From the NCBI GenBank assembly GCA_018715935.1, contig DVKR01000033.1, forward strand, positions 1-64,000: a stretch of 64,000 nucleotides of DNA, read 5' to 3'. The notes beneath the pieces were generated by a model. That model made no database searches, had not been told where the DNA came from, and saw nothing but the letters and a program-made list of their open reading frames with translations. Source of the stretch: Candidatus Aphodovivens excrementavium (GTDB taxonomy: Bacteria > Actinomycetota > Coriobacteriia > Coriobacteriales > Eggerthellaceae). Both the position numbers and the translations under genes were made by a program. Positions 36,848-46,059 of this stretch are shown here, one piece after another. The number at the start of each line of letters is the position of its first letter. The stretch's first letter is position 1.

Positions 36848-37759
36848 CTACATCGATCCCTGAATGTTCTTGGCTTCCCAGTAGTTGAACACCGGGCCGT
36901 CGATGCACACGTACTGGTGGCCAATCTGGCAATGGCCGCACTTGCCCATGCCGCACTTCATATGGCGCTCGAAGCTGCAGTAGATGTGGTCGTAGTCGAT
37001 GCCCTTCTTGCTCATCTCGTCGATGACGAACCGGTACATCACCGGCGGGCCGCACACCGCGCCAAACGTATTGCCCGGATCGATCTCCAACTGGGCGAAC
37101 GGCACGGTGACCACGCCCACTTCCCCATCCCACGTGGGGTCGGGATGGTCTACCGTCAAATGCAGCTCGAAGTCTTTGCGGTGCTTCCACATCTCGAACT
37201 GGTTACGGAACATCACCTCCGATGGCGAGCGCGAGCCGTAGATAATGGTGACCTTGCCGAAGTCGCTGCGCTCGTCGTGAATGTTGTTGATGAGCGAGCG
37301 CAAAGGCGCGATGCCAAGGCCTCCCGCCACAAGCAGGATGTCGTGCCCGCGCATGTCGTCGATGGGAAAGCCCCTTCCAAACGGGCCGCGGATGCCCACG
37401 ATGTCGCCGCACTGCATCTTGTGAAGCGCCTCGGTGAACGTTCCCGCGCGGCGGATGCAAAGCTCGATAAAGCCCTGCTTGGTAGGCGAGCTCGAAATGG
37501 AGATGGGGGCCTCGCCCACACCGAACAGAGACAGCTCGACGAATTGACCGGGCTGGTGGTGAAACGCCTCGCGAATGCGGTCGTCAACCAGGCGGAACTC
37601 GAACAGCTTCTCGTGCTCGGTGAGGTCGGTGATGGAGGTAATGCGCGCCGGCCAGGGGCGATAGGGGTTCGCCGCCATCAGCTGGGCGCCGCTCCTGCGC
37701 TCGGGCGACTCCTCGAACGGACGGACCCTCACCGTGGAAACCGCACAGCTACTGGGCAT
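36848..37759 (-). CDS. hydG: hydrogenase gamma subunit, FAD/NAD(P)-binding
   Basis: 303 residues. Diaphorase module: FAD-binding beta-barrel (about 30-125), NAD(P)-binding domain with LLVAGGLGIAPLRSL and AVCGPPVMYRFV, and a C-terminal [2Fe-2S] site CGMGKCGHCQIG...VC. Resembles dihydroorotate dehydrogenase electron-transfer subunits and sulfhydrogenase gamma. Not the radical SAM HydG of [FeFe] maturation. Overlaps hydB by 11 bases. Confidence 0.93.
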   Translation of the reverse strand: MPSSCAVSTVRVRPFEESPERRSGAQLMAANPYRPWPARITSITDLTEHEKLFEFRLVDDRIREAFHHQPGQFVELSLFGVGEAPISISSSPTKQGFIELCIRRAGTFTEALHKMQCGDIVGIRGPFGRGFPIDDMRGHDILLVAGGLGIAPLRSLINNIHDERSDFGKVTIIYGSRSPSEVMFRNQFEMWKHRKDFELHLTVDHPDPTWDGEVGVVTVPFAQLEIDPGNTFGAVCGPPVMYRFVIDEMSKKGIDYDHIYCSFERHMKCGMGKCGHCQIGHQYVCIDGPVFNYWEAKNIQGSM

Positions 37760-38786
37760 CGGCGGCCCCCTTCCTCTCGAAGAACTTCAGCACCTCGATG
37801 GGGTTGATGTTGGCCTTGCACGCCTTCACGCAGCGTCCGCACCCAACGCACAGCATGCGGTCGTGCGTGGCCAAAAACCCGTTGAGCTTGTGATACATGC
37901 GATGACGCACGCGCGTTGCCGCATCGGAACGGAAGTTGTGCCCGCCTGCAACCTCGGCAAACTGAGGCGCCGTGCAGGCGTCCCACACCCGCTCGCGCCT
38001 CCCGGTCTTTCCGTCGGGCTCCAGGGTGTCGCGAATGTCGAAGCAAAAGCAGGTGGGGCACACCGACGAACAGGCCGTGCAGGAAAGGCATTTGCTGCCG
38101 AACTCGTCCCAGAATGAATCCTCGTGGAAGGCGTCCATCAGCATGGCGACTTCCTGGATCTTGGGAATGTCGGGGTTGAACGCCGCCTGGCGCTTGCGCG
38201 TGGCGTGACGGAACTCAACGCGCTCCTCGTCGGTAGCCTCGCGCGGGTTGCAGGCCGACTCCAGGATGTTTGCGGCCTCGACGCTGGAAATGCTTACCAG
38301 GTACTTCCCGCCGATGTCCTGAAGGAACAAATCGTAGCCGAAGCGCGCCTCGTCCGAGCTCCACAGATGGCAGAAGCACGTCTCGGTGGGCATGCAGCTG
38401 ATGCCCACTATCAAAGTGGCGGCGCGACGCGCCTGGTAGTAGGGGTCGGGGTAGCGCCCGTCTTTGAACACGACGTCAAGGCGGTTGAGCGCGTTGATGT
38501 CGCAGGCGTGGGCGCCGAAGATGACGCGCGGCGTGATCTCGGCGGTGAAGTCGGTCACCTGGTTTTCGCGCGAATCGAACGTCATCAGGGTTTCCTTCGG
38601 CGGAAGGAAGTACTTCTTGGGAGAGGTTATCGTGCGATCGTAGTTGAGCTCGATTTGATCGGGAGAGGTGATGACGTCGAAGGCGTACACTTTGCCTTTT
38701 CTCACCGGCGCCACTACCTCGTAGGCCTCCATGAACGCCGACACCAACGCCGGCACTTCGGAGGCTTCAATAACTCGGTACAGCAT
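37749..38786 (-). CDS. hydB: hydrogenase beta subunit, two [4Fe-4S] clusters
   Basis: 345 residues. Sulfhydrogenase beta-type protein with two ferredoxin-like motifs in the C-terminal half: CLSCTACSSVCPTC and CVGCGRCVKACKANINP. N-terminal half includes VIFGAHACDINALNRLD. Relays electrons between the diaphorase subunit and the small subunit. First gene of the hydB-G-D-A order known from Pyrococcus sulfhydrogenases (group 3b). Ribosome binding site is weak. Confidence 0.93.
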   Translation of the reverse strand: MLYRVIEASEVPALVSAFMEAYEVVAPVRKGKVYAFDVITSPDQIELNYDRTITSPKKYFLPPKETLMTFDSRENQVTDFTAEITPRVIFGAHACDINALNRLDVVFKDGRYPDPYYQARRAATLIVGISCMPTETCFCHLWSSDEARFGYDLFLQDIGGKYLVSISSVEAANILESACNPREATDEERVEFRHATRKRQAAFNPDIPKIQEVAMLMDAFHEDSFWDEFGSKCLSCTACSSVCPTCFCFDIRDTLEPDGKTGRRERVWDACTAPQFAEVAGGHNFRSDAATRVRHRMYHKLNGFLATHDRMLCVGCGRCVKACKANINPIEVLKFFERKGAADAQ

Positions 38787-38865
38787 GTTCTCGTCCGTTC
38801 TCGTCTGGATGATTTCAAGCCGTATGGACCAAACTCCCGCGCTCGCAGGCGCTGCCGCATAAAGA

Positions 38866-38918
38866 AAGCCCCCGGTTCCCCCTGCCCACGAAGTGGGAGG
38901 ATCGGGAACCGGGGGCTT
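38866..38918 (-). terminator. strong hairpin terminator downstream of ndk
   Basis: 15-bp perfect stem AAGCCCCCGGTTCCC (38866-38880) with 38904-38918, plus an inner CCCAC/GTGGG hairpin. On the minus strand it runs into TTTCTTTA. Confidence 0.85.
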
Positions 38919-38946
38919 ACCAAGCTTGAGCTAAGCGCGCTTTGGG

Positions 38947-39357
38947 CTATTCAGCCGGGAAGAACACGCCGATCTCGCGTTCGGCGGACTCGGGGGAATC
39001 CGATCCATGGATGACATTTTCGTCCATCACGAGACCGAAATCGCCGCGAATCGTGCCGGGGGCCGCTTCAGCCGGATTAGTGGCGCCCATGAGAGAGCGG
39101 CATTTTGCCACAGCGCCTTCGCCGGAAACGACCATCTTCACAACCGGGCCGCTGGTGATGTAGGAGATCAGACCCTCGTAGAAGGGCTTGCCCTCGTGCT
39201 CGGCGTAGTTGGCCTTTGCCTGCTCGGGGGTAACCATGCCCAGCTCCATGCGCTCGATGGTCAGGCCGGCGCGCTCGAAGCGGTTGATGATCTCGCCGAT
39301 GTGGCCGTTGCGCACGCCGTCGGGTTTAATCATGCTGTAGGTTTTTTGGATTGCCAT
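38947..39357 (-). CDS. ndk: nucleoside diphosphate kinase
   Basis: Equilibrates nucleoside di- and triphosphates. 136 residues, the normal length. N-terminal TYSMIKPDGV, and the phosphohistidine in ENVIHGSDSPESAEREI. Lone gene with a strong hairpin downstream. Confidence 0.97.
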   Translation of the reverse strand: MAIQKTYSMIKPDGVRNGHIGEIINRFERAGLTIERMELGMVTPEQAKANYAEHEGKPFYEGLISYITSGPVVKMVVSGEGAVAKCRSLMGATNPAEAAPGTIRGDFGLVMDENVIHGSDSPESAEREIGVFFPAE

Positions 39358-39555
39358 TGAATCCTGCCTTTCGATGTCTTTCGTTTCGCTCTTACCTAGT
39401 ATCGTGCCAGTCGAATGCGCTCGGCTCGGCCTTTACGCCGCCGAGCAGGCGCCGTACTGCGTCATACGATGCACTACGGCGCCATTCGACCAAATGCCCT
39501 GTTGAGGCCTAGCCCGCAGGCTGTGCGGACGACCTTTGCCCCGAATACTGAAACG

Positions 39556-40905
39556 CTAGTTTCTGCTGGGGAAATACAGCTCGACGTCGGATACCTTCCA
39601 CCCAATAAGATCGCGCACCAACGACACGCGGTAGTCGATCTGACCGCCTTCGGGAGCGTCGGCGGTGACGTAGAGCGTCGAGGTGCTCATCGATTGCTCG
39701 GTGCCGTTGACGGTGACGTCGGCATCCTCCACCAAGATGTCGCCAATGGAGCTGGCGGTGGCTTCGTCAACGCTGGAAGCCAGAACCGACTGCGCATCCG
39801 AGGGGTTCGCGAACAGCTGCTTGGTCACCGTTTCCTGAGAGGGAAAGCCGTAGCCCTGGGTGTAGAGGAAGGCGCATGCCCCCACTGCCACCAGCAGCAA
39901 CACGATGATGACGATGAAGATCTTCAGACCCACCCCGCGGCGCTTGCGGTCCTGCTTCATCATGCCGCGCGACCACTGCTCAAGCTCCTCGTCGGAAGCG
40001 GTAAAGAAGCGGTCGTCGCCTTCGCCCAAGTAGGGCTGGTCGGCGGAGTAGGCGTCGGCATAATAGTAGGGGTCCTGGTTCGCGTAGGGGTCTCCCGCGT
40101 CTTCGGGGTAGATTGTGGAGCCGTCAGCGGCAACGTCAAGCCCCGACATGTCTGCAACCGGAGCAATCGCCTGCGTTACCTCGGAATTGCCCTGCGCGAT
40201 TGCGGCGATCGCGCGCTGATAGTCGACGCTCGCGGAGTCGCTGAGGTAGTAGGTCTTGTCGGCGATGGCCTGCTCGAAGGCGTGAACCGCCTTTTGCATC
40301 TGGCCGCTTGCCACATAGGCCTGCCCCAGGTTCGCGTTCAGCTTGTTGCGCGTGTCGGGACGCATGTCGAACTGCAACGCGCTCTCGTAGGAAGCAACTG
40401 CGTCGCCGGGACGCCCCAGCGCCATAAAGCAGATGCCCAGATTCAACAACGCCTTCGTGGGATCGGGGTTCGTCTCGTCAAGCGCGGCTTCGCGGAAGGC
40501 GACGCCGGCCTCGGCCGACTTGCCCAGCTTCAAAAGCGCGCTGCCCATCCCGCTGTAGGCCTTGTAGGGCGTCTCGTACCGCTCGTCGGCAACGGCAGCC
40601 TGGAAATGCTGGACGGCGTCCTCGTAGTCGTGCAAAGACGCATACGCCATGCCGAGGTTGTAGTTAACCGCGCCCAACGCAGCGTAGGCGGTATCCGCCG
40701 TGGCCTGCGTGTAGGCGTGGATGGCCTCGTTAGGGTCTTTCAGCCTTATAAGGCAGTTGCCGATCTGGTGGTACAGAAGGCCAGCTTCGCCCGGAGCCAA
40801 AGGCGACGATGCGTCTTGAAGGCACTGGGTGAACAAGTCAAGCGCCTGGCGGAAATCTTTCGCCGCACTCGCGGTGCGCGCCTGTTGAAATAGCTCGTTG
40901 TTCAT
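39556..40905 (-). CDS. TPR protein with C-terminal membrane anchor
   Basis: 449 residues. TPR-type helical repeats fill about 1-225 (for example GLLYHQIGNCLIRLKDPNEA, ALLNLGICFMALGRPGDAV). An acidic Tyr-rich linker follows (DAGDPYANQDPYYYADAYSA), then a basic patch, one membrane segment (about 326-347) and a roughly 100-residue outer domain. TPRs would be cytosolic. Likely an envelope scaffold; no specific function recognised. 59 bp after the cyclophilin gene on the same strand. Confidence 0.82.
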   Translation of the reverse strand: MNNELFQQARTASAAKDFRQALDLFTQCLQDASSPLAPGEAGLLYHQIGNCLIRLKDPNEAIHAYTQATADTAYAALGAVNYNLGMAYASLHDYEDAVQHFQAAVADERYETPYKAYSGMGSALLKLGKSAEAGVAFREAALDETNPDPTKALLNLGICFMALGRPGDAVASYESALQFDMRPDTRNKLNANLGQAYVASGQMQKAVHAFEQAIADKTYYLSDSASVDYQRAIAAIAQGNSEVTQAIAPVADMSGLDVAADGSTIYPEDAGDPYANQDPYYYADAYSADQPYLGEGDDRFFTASDEELEQWSRGMMKQDRKRRGVGLKIFIVIIVLLLVAVGACAFLYTQGYGFPSQETVTKQLFANPSDAQSVLASSVDEATASSIGDILVEDADVTVNGTEQSMSTSTLYVTADAPEGGQIDYRVSLVRDLIGWKVSDVELYFPSRN

Positions 40906-40963
40906 CTGGTTCCTTTGATTGCAGTAACAGTGGAACGGTTTCTAACCAAATGCGGGAAACAGC

Positions 40964-41497
40964 CTATTCCGAAGCGTTCTCGATCTCGATGCCTTCGATA
41001 ACGTCGCCAACGCGGAGCTGGCCGATAACGTCCATACCGTCGATGGTCTGGCCGAACACCGTATAGCCAGAGTCGAGCATGGGCTGAGGGCCAAGGCAGA
41101 AGTAGAACTGAGAGCCGGCGGAGTTGGGGTTCTGGGAACGCGCCATCGCCAGTGCTCCGTCCTTATGCTCGTTGTGCGGGTTAGTGGTGAACTCCTCTTG
41201 AATGGAATAGCCCGGTCCGCCCGTGCCAAGACCTGCGAAGGGGTTGCCTGCCTTCTCCACTACCTCCTCGGGAGTGAGGTCGCGCGTATTGGGGCAGCCG
41301 CCCTGGATAACGAACCCGGGGACGTAGCGATGGAACTTCAGATTGTCGTAATAGCCCTTGCGTGCCAGCTCGACGAAATTGCCCACGTGGATGGGGGCGT
41401 CGTTGCCCGCAAGCTGCACGCGGATCGTGCCCTTGGAGGTCTTGATAACAGCGATCTCGTCGCCTGTCGGCTGATACTCTGGGGTGTACATGGCCAT
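40964..41497 (-). CDS. peptidyl-prolyl cis-trans isomerase, cyclophilin type
   Basis: Protein-folding catalyst. 177 residues, cytosolic (no signal peptide). Cyclophilin motifs: TSKGTIRVQL, NFVELARKGYYDNLKFHRYVPGFVIQGG (catalytic Arg in FHR), GALAMARSQNPNSAGSQFYF and GYTVFGQTIDGMDVI. Start ATG of MAMYTPEY has AAAGGAG 5 bases upstream; the longer upstream frame is discarded. Confidence 0.95.
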   Translation of the reverse strand: MAMYTPEYQPTGDEIAVIKTSKGTIRVQLAGNDAPIHVGNFVELARKGYYDNLKFHRYVPGFVIQGGCPNTRDLTPEEVVEKAGNPFAGLGTGGPGYSIQEEFTTNPHNEHKDGALAMARSQNPNSAGSQFYFCLGPQPMLDSGYTVFGQTIDGMDVIGQLRVGDVIEGIEIENASE

Positions 41498-41717
41498 ACT
41501 GGCTCCTTTTGTCCGGTTACCTATTTCTTTGCACTCGTTCGTTTGCAAAGCGCGGCGTCAGGCTTGCCGGAAACCGGCAGTCGCCCCGTGTGCGCACAGC
41601 CAAACAACCGCATACGAAATCTGATTCTAGCAGTAGGTTGCCCCTATCAGGCCGAAAACCTTACAACATCCATGTAGGAATGCACCCGCGAACTGCCAAA
41701 GGAAGAAAACGCATGAA

Positions 41718-41748
41718 AGAAAACGAGCCAGAAGCATACGCTTCTGGC
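41718..41748 (-). terminator. Rho-independent terminator of tRNA-Glu
   Basis: Perfect 9-bp stem GCCAGAAGC (41727-41735) with 41740-41748 and a 4-base loop; minus strand continues TCGTTTTCTTTC. Confidence 0.85.
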
Positions 41749-41758
41749 CCGGTACGTG

Positions 41759-41833
41759 TGGTGCCCCCAACGAGAATCGAACTCGTGTCTCAGCCTTGAA
41801 AGGGCCGCGTCCTGACCTCTAGACTATGGGGAC
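41759..41833 (-). tRNA. tRNA-Glu (TTC)
   Basis: 75 nt with encoded CCA. Acceptor GTCCCCA pairs with TGGGGGC; the anticodon arm CGGCC-CTTTCAA-GGCTG gives anticodon TTC; T-loop GTTCGATTC. Confidence 0.96.
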
Positions 41834-41863
41834 GAACATGCTTTCTCTGGCGAAAGCTCGACT

Positions 41864-41891
41864 ATTATACACTAGCGGGTTGGGAGCGCAA
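41864..41891 (-). promoter_or_regulatory. promoter of tRNA-Glu
   Basis: Minus strand: TTGCGC (41886-41891), 16-bp spacer, TATAAT (41864-41869), about 31 bases before the tRNA. It sits immediately after the glycosyltransferase stop. Confidence 0.7.
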
Positions 41892-41894
41892 GAG

Positions 41895-42866
41895 CTAATT
41901 TTCTCCGCGCTGCCTCAAATCTGCATAAGTTTGAATAACCTGCACCTCGTACTGTTTGCGCGTCCCCTTCACCACCGTGTCGAGGATCAACCCGCACGTC
42001 AGGGAAATTGCGCCGCAGAACACCAGCGAAACGGCAAGCAGCGCGCTGGGAAGACGCGGAACCAGCCCTGTGTAGGCGTACTCGACGATTACCGGAATGC
42101 CGGCGATAAGACCCAGGATGCAGAATATCAGCGCCAGCCATCCAAAGAGCGCAAGCGGGCGGTAGTCTTTGAACAGCGACATAATGGTGAAAATCACCTT
42201 GATGCCGTCCGAGAACGTGGAGAGCTTCGACTCGCTGCCTTCGGGGCGGTCGCGGTAGTCGATAGGCACCTCGGAAATGCGCCAGCGCTTGTCGACCGCG
42301 TGAATGGAAAGCTCGGTCTCGATTTCAAACCCCGGCGACAAAACGGGCATGGTTTTTGCAAAGACGTCGTTGAACGCGCGGTACCCGGTCATCACGTCGG
42401 AGAATTTGAACCCGTAGATCAGCTTGATGAGGAATCTAACGAGGTTGTTGCCGAAACCATGGAAGGCGCGGTCGTTCTCTTCCCCGTAGGTGCCGTTCGA
42501 CAAGCGATCCCCCACGACCATGTCGGCTTCGTCGGCGGCCAGAGGGGCAATGAGGTCGCGCGCGGCTTCTGCCGGATAGGTGTCGTCGCCGTCAACCATG
42601 ACGTAGTAACGAGCGTCGATATCGCGCAGCATCTGGCGAACGACGTTGCCCTTGCCCTGGCGACGCTCGGTTCGAACAATGGCCCCGTGCTCCGCCGCGA
42701 TGCGGCCCGTCCCGTCCGAGGAGTTGTTGTCGTAGACGTAGATGCGCGCACCAGGCAGCTCGCGCTTGAAGTCGTCAACCACCTTGGCGATGGTGACCGC
42801 CTCGTTGTAGCAAGGAATCAAAACGGCTACGTCACCGTAGGAATAAGACTGAAAGCTATTGTTCAC
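41895..42866 (-). CDS. family 2 glycosyltransferase, polyprenyl-phosphate type (DPM1-like)
   Basis: About 323 residues. GT-A domain with VAVLIPCYNEAVTIAKVV, YDNNSSDGTG, DGDDTYPAEA (DxD-like) and MTGYRAFNDVF; two C-terminal membrane segments (LALFGWLALIFCILGLIAG and a later one). Expected to transfer a sugar from a nucleotide sugar to a lipid carrier. GTG start chosen (VNNSF) because GGAAGG lies 8 bases upstream; a TTG 45 bases earlier is the alternative. Confidence 0.88.
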   Translation of the reverse strand: MNNSFQSYSYGDVAVLIPCYNEAVTIAKVVDDFKRELPGARIYVYDNNSSDGTGRIAAEHGAIVRTERRQGKGNVVRQMLRDIDARYYVMVDGDDTYPAEAARDLIAPLAADEADMVVGDRLSNGTYGEENDRAFHGFGNNLVRFLIKLIYGFKFSDVMTGYRAFNDVFAKTMPVLSPGFEIETELSIHAVDKRWRISEVPIDYRDRPEGSESKLSTFSDGIKVIFTIMSLFKDYRPLALFGWLALIFCILGLIAGIPVIVEYAYTGLVPRLPSALLAVSLVFCGAISLTCGLILDTVVKGTRKQYEVQVIQTYADLRQRGEN

Positions 42867-43281
42867 CTGATCTGCCTTCCACGATACACATGCCGTAAAA
42901 GTGTAGCTCAATTCTGGTTAAAAGTTGATCTTGCGTGCCAAATTCATCATGAACGCAAGATCCAGGTTTTCAGGCAACGGTCATACCGCTGCAGCCTTTT
43001 CTGCCGTAGCCTTCGAGTTGAAAGCCGATCCCCGCCCAAACGAGCCGGCAGCCTGCTTATCGCCTGCGGCGCCGGGAGTCGTATGAGTACGGGACGCACC
43101 GAGCGCCTGAGCGGGAATGCCCAAGATGACCGAAGCAAGATTCATGCGCATCGGTATAGCAGCCCTGTGCAGATGGAGATACGCACTGCGAGTCCGATGA
43201 TTTTGCTGGTATTCTATATTGATGCACGAAATTGCAGGTCGCGTTGGAAAAGCCGGCGCCAGGTGAAATACGAGGTGTACA
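42867..43281. other. interval between GT2 gene and PF09818 gene
   Basis: 415 bases. A perfect 10-bp inverted repeat GATCTTGCGT / ACGCAAGATC lies at 42927-42936 and 42953-42962. One possible small ORF is listed separately. Both flanking genes read away from this interval, so their promoters should be here, but none was clear. Confidence 0.5.
42981..43145 (-). CDS. possible small protein, 54 residues
   Basis: ATG-started ORF, sequence beginning MNLASVILGIPAQALGASRT and ending KATAEKAAAV. Ala-rich with no recognised family. There is no good ribosome binding site. It would be upstream of and co-directional with the GT2 gene. Listed because the frame is open and codon use resembles its neighbours; may be chance. 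Confidence 0.25.
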   Translation of the reverse strand: MNLASVILGIPAQALGASRTHTTPGAAGDKQAAGSFGRGSAFNSKATAEKAAAV

Positions 43282-45399
43282 GTGAGTACAGATTTCGGCC
43301 AAGGAAACCGCAGCAGCTACAAAACCCATCGCAGCGGAGGCCGCGACGACCGTCGCGGCGGCGGAAGCTTCTCGAAGGGACAGCGCCAGGGCGGCGGGTT
43401 CCGCGGAAAGGGAGAGCATCGCGAGGGTGGCCTCCCCGGGAAAGGCGACCGGCGCGATCCCAAGCGCTTCGGCGATCGCGGCGAGCACAAGCCCTACGGC
43501 CAGCGCGCCGGCAAGCCGTTCGGCGACCGCCAATCCAACGGGCGCTTCGACGGGCCTCCGCGCGAGCGCCAAAATTTCAACCGGGGCGGCCGCCCCGGTG
43601 TTCGGCGCGACAGGAACGCGCCCTTCACACCCAACAACGGCGACAGCGAGCTGCTGAAGGGCATCCTCGAGCGCATCGGCGGAAAGAGCTTCGGCGCCTA
43701 CCGTGATGTCGAGGGCACCTATGCGTTCGACGGCTACGAACTGCACATCGACCGTGTGCAGCGCGACCCCTTCGCACCGCCGTCGAAGATCGTCGTCCGC
43801 GTCCCGCAGGACACGGCGGGATTCGACCCCGAGCTCTTCGCGCAGCCTTGGCGCCGGACGGCCGTCGAAGACCACATCCTACGTGCATTCGGCCAGGCGA
43901 TTGCAAAGAACTCCTTCGATTTCGCCGATTTCATCAAGGGCGGCGCGTTCAACACAAGCCGCCCCACGCCTGAAATCATCGCCCGCTCCGCCTGCACGCT
44001 TGATAAGGAGGCGCTGACGGTGAGGTTCGAGGCGACGTTCCCCGCACGCGAGCGCTCCATTGCCGCACGCGAGTTCGAGACTATGTTCTTCGATGCCCTG
44101 CCGCGCATCGTGCGCGATTCCCTTCTATCGGTAAGCTACGCGGAAGGCGCGCTTGAAGCCGTCGCCAACCTTGCCGACGATCAGCATGCCCTGCGCAGGG
44201 CGCTCGCCGAGCGAGACCTGGTCGCGTTCGTCGCCGACGGGGCCATCTTGCCCCGCGAGACGGGCATCTCGCAGCGTCCGATGAAGGACGCGAAGCCCTT
44301 CGCGTCCCCCGAATCCTTGCGCATCGGCATCGAGACGCCGCACTCCGGCACCGTGTTCGGCATGGGCGTCCCCGCAGGCGTCACGCTGATCGTGGGGGGC
44401 GGATACCACGGCAAGTCCACTCTGCTCAAAGCTATCCAAAACGGCGTGTACGACCATATCGCCGGCGACGGGCGCGAGTTCGTCGTATGCGATCCCACCG
44501 CCACCAAGCAGCGCGCCGAAGACGGGCGCAGCGTGCGCGGCACGGATATCTCGCTGTTCATCAACAACCTGCCCAGCGGCATCTCCACCGAAAGCTTTTG
44601 GACCGACAACGCGAGCGGCTCCACCTCCCAAGCCGCCTCCACCGCCGAAGCACTCGAAGCACGCTGCAAGCTGTTCCTCATCGACGAGGACACCTCAGCC
44701 ACCAACTTCATGGTGCGCGAACCGCTCATGCAGGCAGTCATCGCACGCGACGTGGAACCTATCACCCCCTTCGTCGAACGGCTGCGCGACCTCTACGAGC
44801 AGACAGGCGTCTCCACCATCATCGTCGCCGGATCCTCCGGAGCGTTCTTCGGCGTGGCGGACACGATCATCCAGATGGAAAACTACGAGCCCAAAGACAT
44901 CGCGGACATCGTTGAGAAGGCATGCGCCGAGCAAGGCGGCCTGAGCGTGCCGAGGGCCGCCGGCTTCAGCCGCCCGAATGCTGACCGCCTGATCGCGCCG
45001 CCTCAGCACCCCTTGGTGGTGAAGACCGCCTCCGATGCCCGCAAAGCCGATAAGGAGCGTCGAGAAGGCCATGCCCGCAAGGAGCCGGAGCGGTTGAGCG
45101 CCAAAGTTCTCGGCGGCGTGGACGTGCGCGTGGGCTCCGTCGGGTCGGATCTGCGCTTTGTCGAGCAGATGATCGATGCCGAACAGGCGAAGACGCTTTC
45201 CCTCATCGTGAAGCGCTGCATGGAAGGCGACCTGATGTCGCGCATGAGCGTCGTCGAGATCGTCGACGAGCTCTGGCGAAAGCTCGAGAATGAGGGCTTC
45301 GAGGCGGTGAGCGACACACGCCGTCTTGAAGGCGGAATGGCGATGCCGCGCCGCGAGGAGATCTTCTGCTGCCTCAATCGCCTGCGCCCGCGCGACTAA
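43282..45399 (+). CDS. PF09818 ABC-class ATPase with RG-rich N-terminus (MRB1590-like)
   Basis: 705 residues. The first about 115 are Arg/Gly-rich, typical of RNA-binding tails. The core is the predicted ABC-class ATPase family: LIVGGGYHGKSTLLKAIQNG (P-loop), DISLFINNLPSG, signature-like ASGSTSQAAS and LFLIDEDTSATNFM (Walker B). A trypanosome relative, MRB1590, is an RNA-binding protein of the editing machinery, so RNA contact is plausible; the bacterial role is unknown. GTG start with GAGGTG upstream. Confidence 0.88.
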   Translation: MSTDFGQGNRSSYKTHRSGGRDDRRGGGSFSKGQRQGGGFRGKGEHREGGLPGKGDRRDPKRFGDRGEHKPYGQRAGKPFGDRQSNGRFDGPPRERQNFNRGGRPGVRRDRNAPFTPNNGDSELLKGILERIGGKSFGAYRDVEGTYAFDGYELHIDRVQRDPFAPPSKIVVRVPQDTAGFDPELFAQPWRRTAVEDHILRAFGQAIAKNSFDFADFIKGGAFNTSRPTPEIIARSACTLDKEALTVRFEATFPARERSIAAREFETMFFDALPRIVRDSLLSVSYAEGALEAVANLADDQHALRRALAERDLVAFVADGAILPRETGISQRPMKDAKPFASPESLRIGIETPHSGTVFGMGVPAGVTLIVGGGYHGKSTLLKAIQNGVYDHIAGDGREFVVCDPTATKQRAEDGRSVRGTDISLFINNLPSGISTESFWTDNASGSTSQAASTAEALEARCKLFLIDEDTSATNFMVREPLMQAVIARDVEPITPFVERLRDLYEQTGVSTIIVAGSSGAFFGVADTIIQMENYEPKDIADIVEKACAEQGGLSVPRAAGFSRPNADRLIAPPQHPLVVKTASDARKADKERREGHARKEPERLSAKVLGGVDVRVGSVGSDLRFVEQMIDAEQAKTLSLIVKRCMEGDLMSRMSVVEIVDELWRKLENEGFEAVSDTRRLEGGMAMPRREEIFCCLNRLRPRD

Positions 45400-45637
45400 A
45401 CGCCTGCAACCTGCAATCGCAAACATATCATCGCCTAGCCTTTGGACATGGCGTCCCTACCTGAAAAATGAATGAACGATCATATTGGATTAGACAGAGC
45501 GAAGTTTTATGACAAAATACAGGTGCAAACGGGCTTTTCACGGCAAAACGAATAGAAACCTGCCCGGAAAACCAGCGCAAGGCAAACCTTAAGCATCGCA
45601 GGCGCAACAAGATGTGCAAAGCACGAAAGGACGCTCG

Positions 45638-46027
45638 GTGAAAAAGCTCATAGCCCAGTTCATGAAATTCGGCGTGGTGGGAGCCATCGCCTTCGTGATC
45701 GACTACGGCCTGCTTGCGCTGCTCACTGAGGCGTTCGGAGTCAACTACCTCGTGAGCGCCACCATATCGTTCACCGCGTCGGTCGTGTTCAACTACGTTG
45801 CCTCGATGCGCTATGTGTTCACGCACAAAGAGGACATGAGCCGGCGGCGCGAGTTTGTGATCTTCGTGGTGCTGTCGGTTATCGGGCTCGGCATCAACAA
45901 TGCGTGCATGTGGGCAGGCGTCGAGCTTTTGGGCGTCCATTACCTCATTACGAAGATAGCCGCAACGTTCATCGTGATGATCTGGAATTTCGTCACGCGA
46001 AAGATCTTTCTCGACGCCGGAGAGTAG
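45638..46027 (+). CDS. GtrA family membrane protein
   Basis: 129 residues, four membrane helices: KFGVVGAIAFVIDYGLLALL, SATISFTASVVFNYVAS, REFVIFVVLSVIGLGINNA and ITKIAATFIVMIWNFVTRKI. GtrA-type proteins are thought to help move polyprenyl-linked sugars across the membrane. GTG start supported by AAAGGA 6 bases upstream; a GTG 8 codons earlier is weaker. May serve the GT2 enzyme encoded about 2.8 kb away. Confidence 0.9.
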   Translation: MKKLIAQFMKFGVVGAIAFVIDYGLLALLTEAFGVNYLVSATISFTASVVFNYVASMRYVFTHKEDMSRRREFVIFVVLSVIGLGINNACMWAGVELLGVHYLITKIAATFIVMIWNFVTRKIFLDAGE

Positions 46028-46059
46028 CCCTGCCCCGCCGCCCTGTTCCGGCAGAAGGG

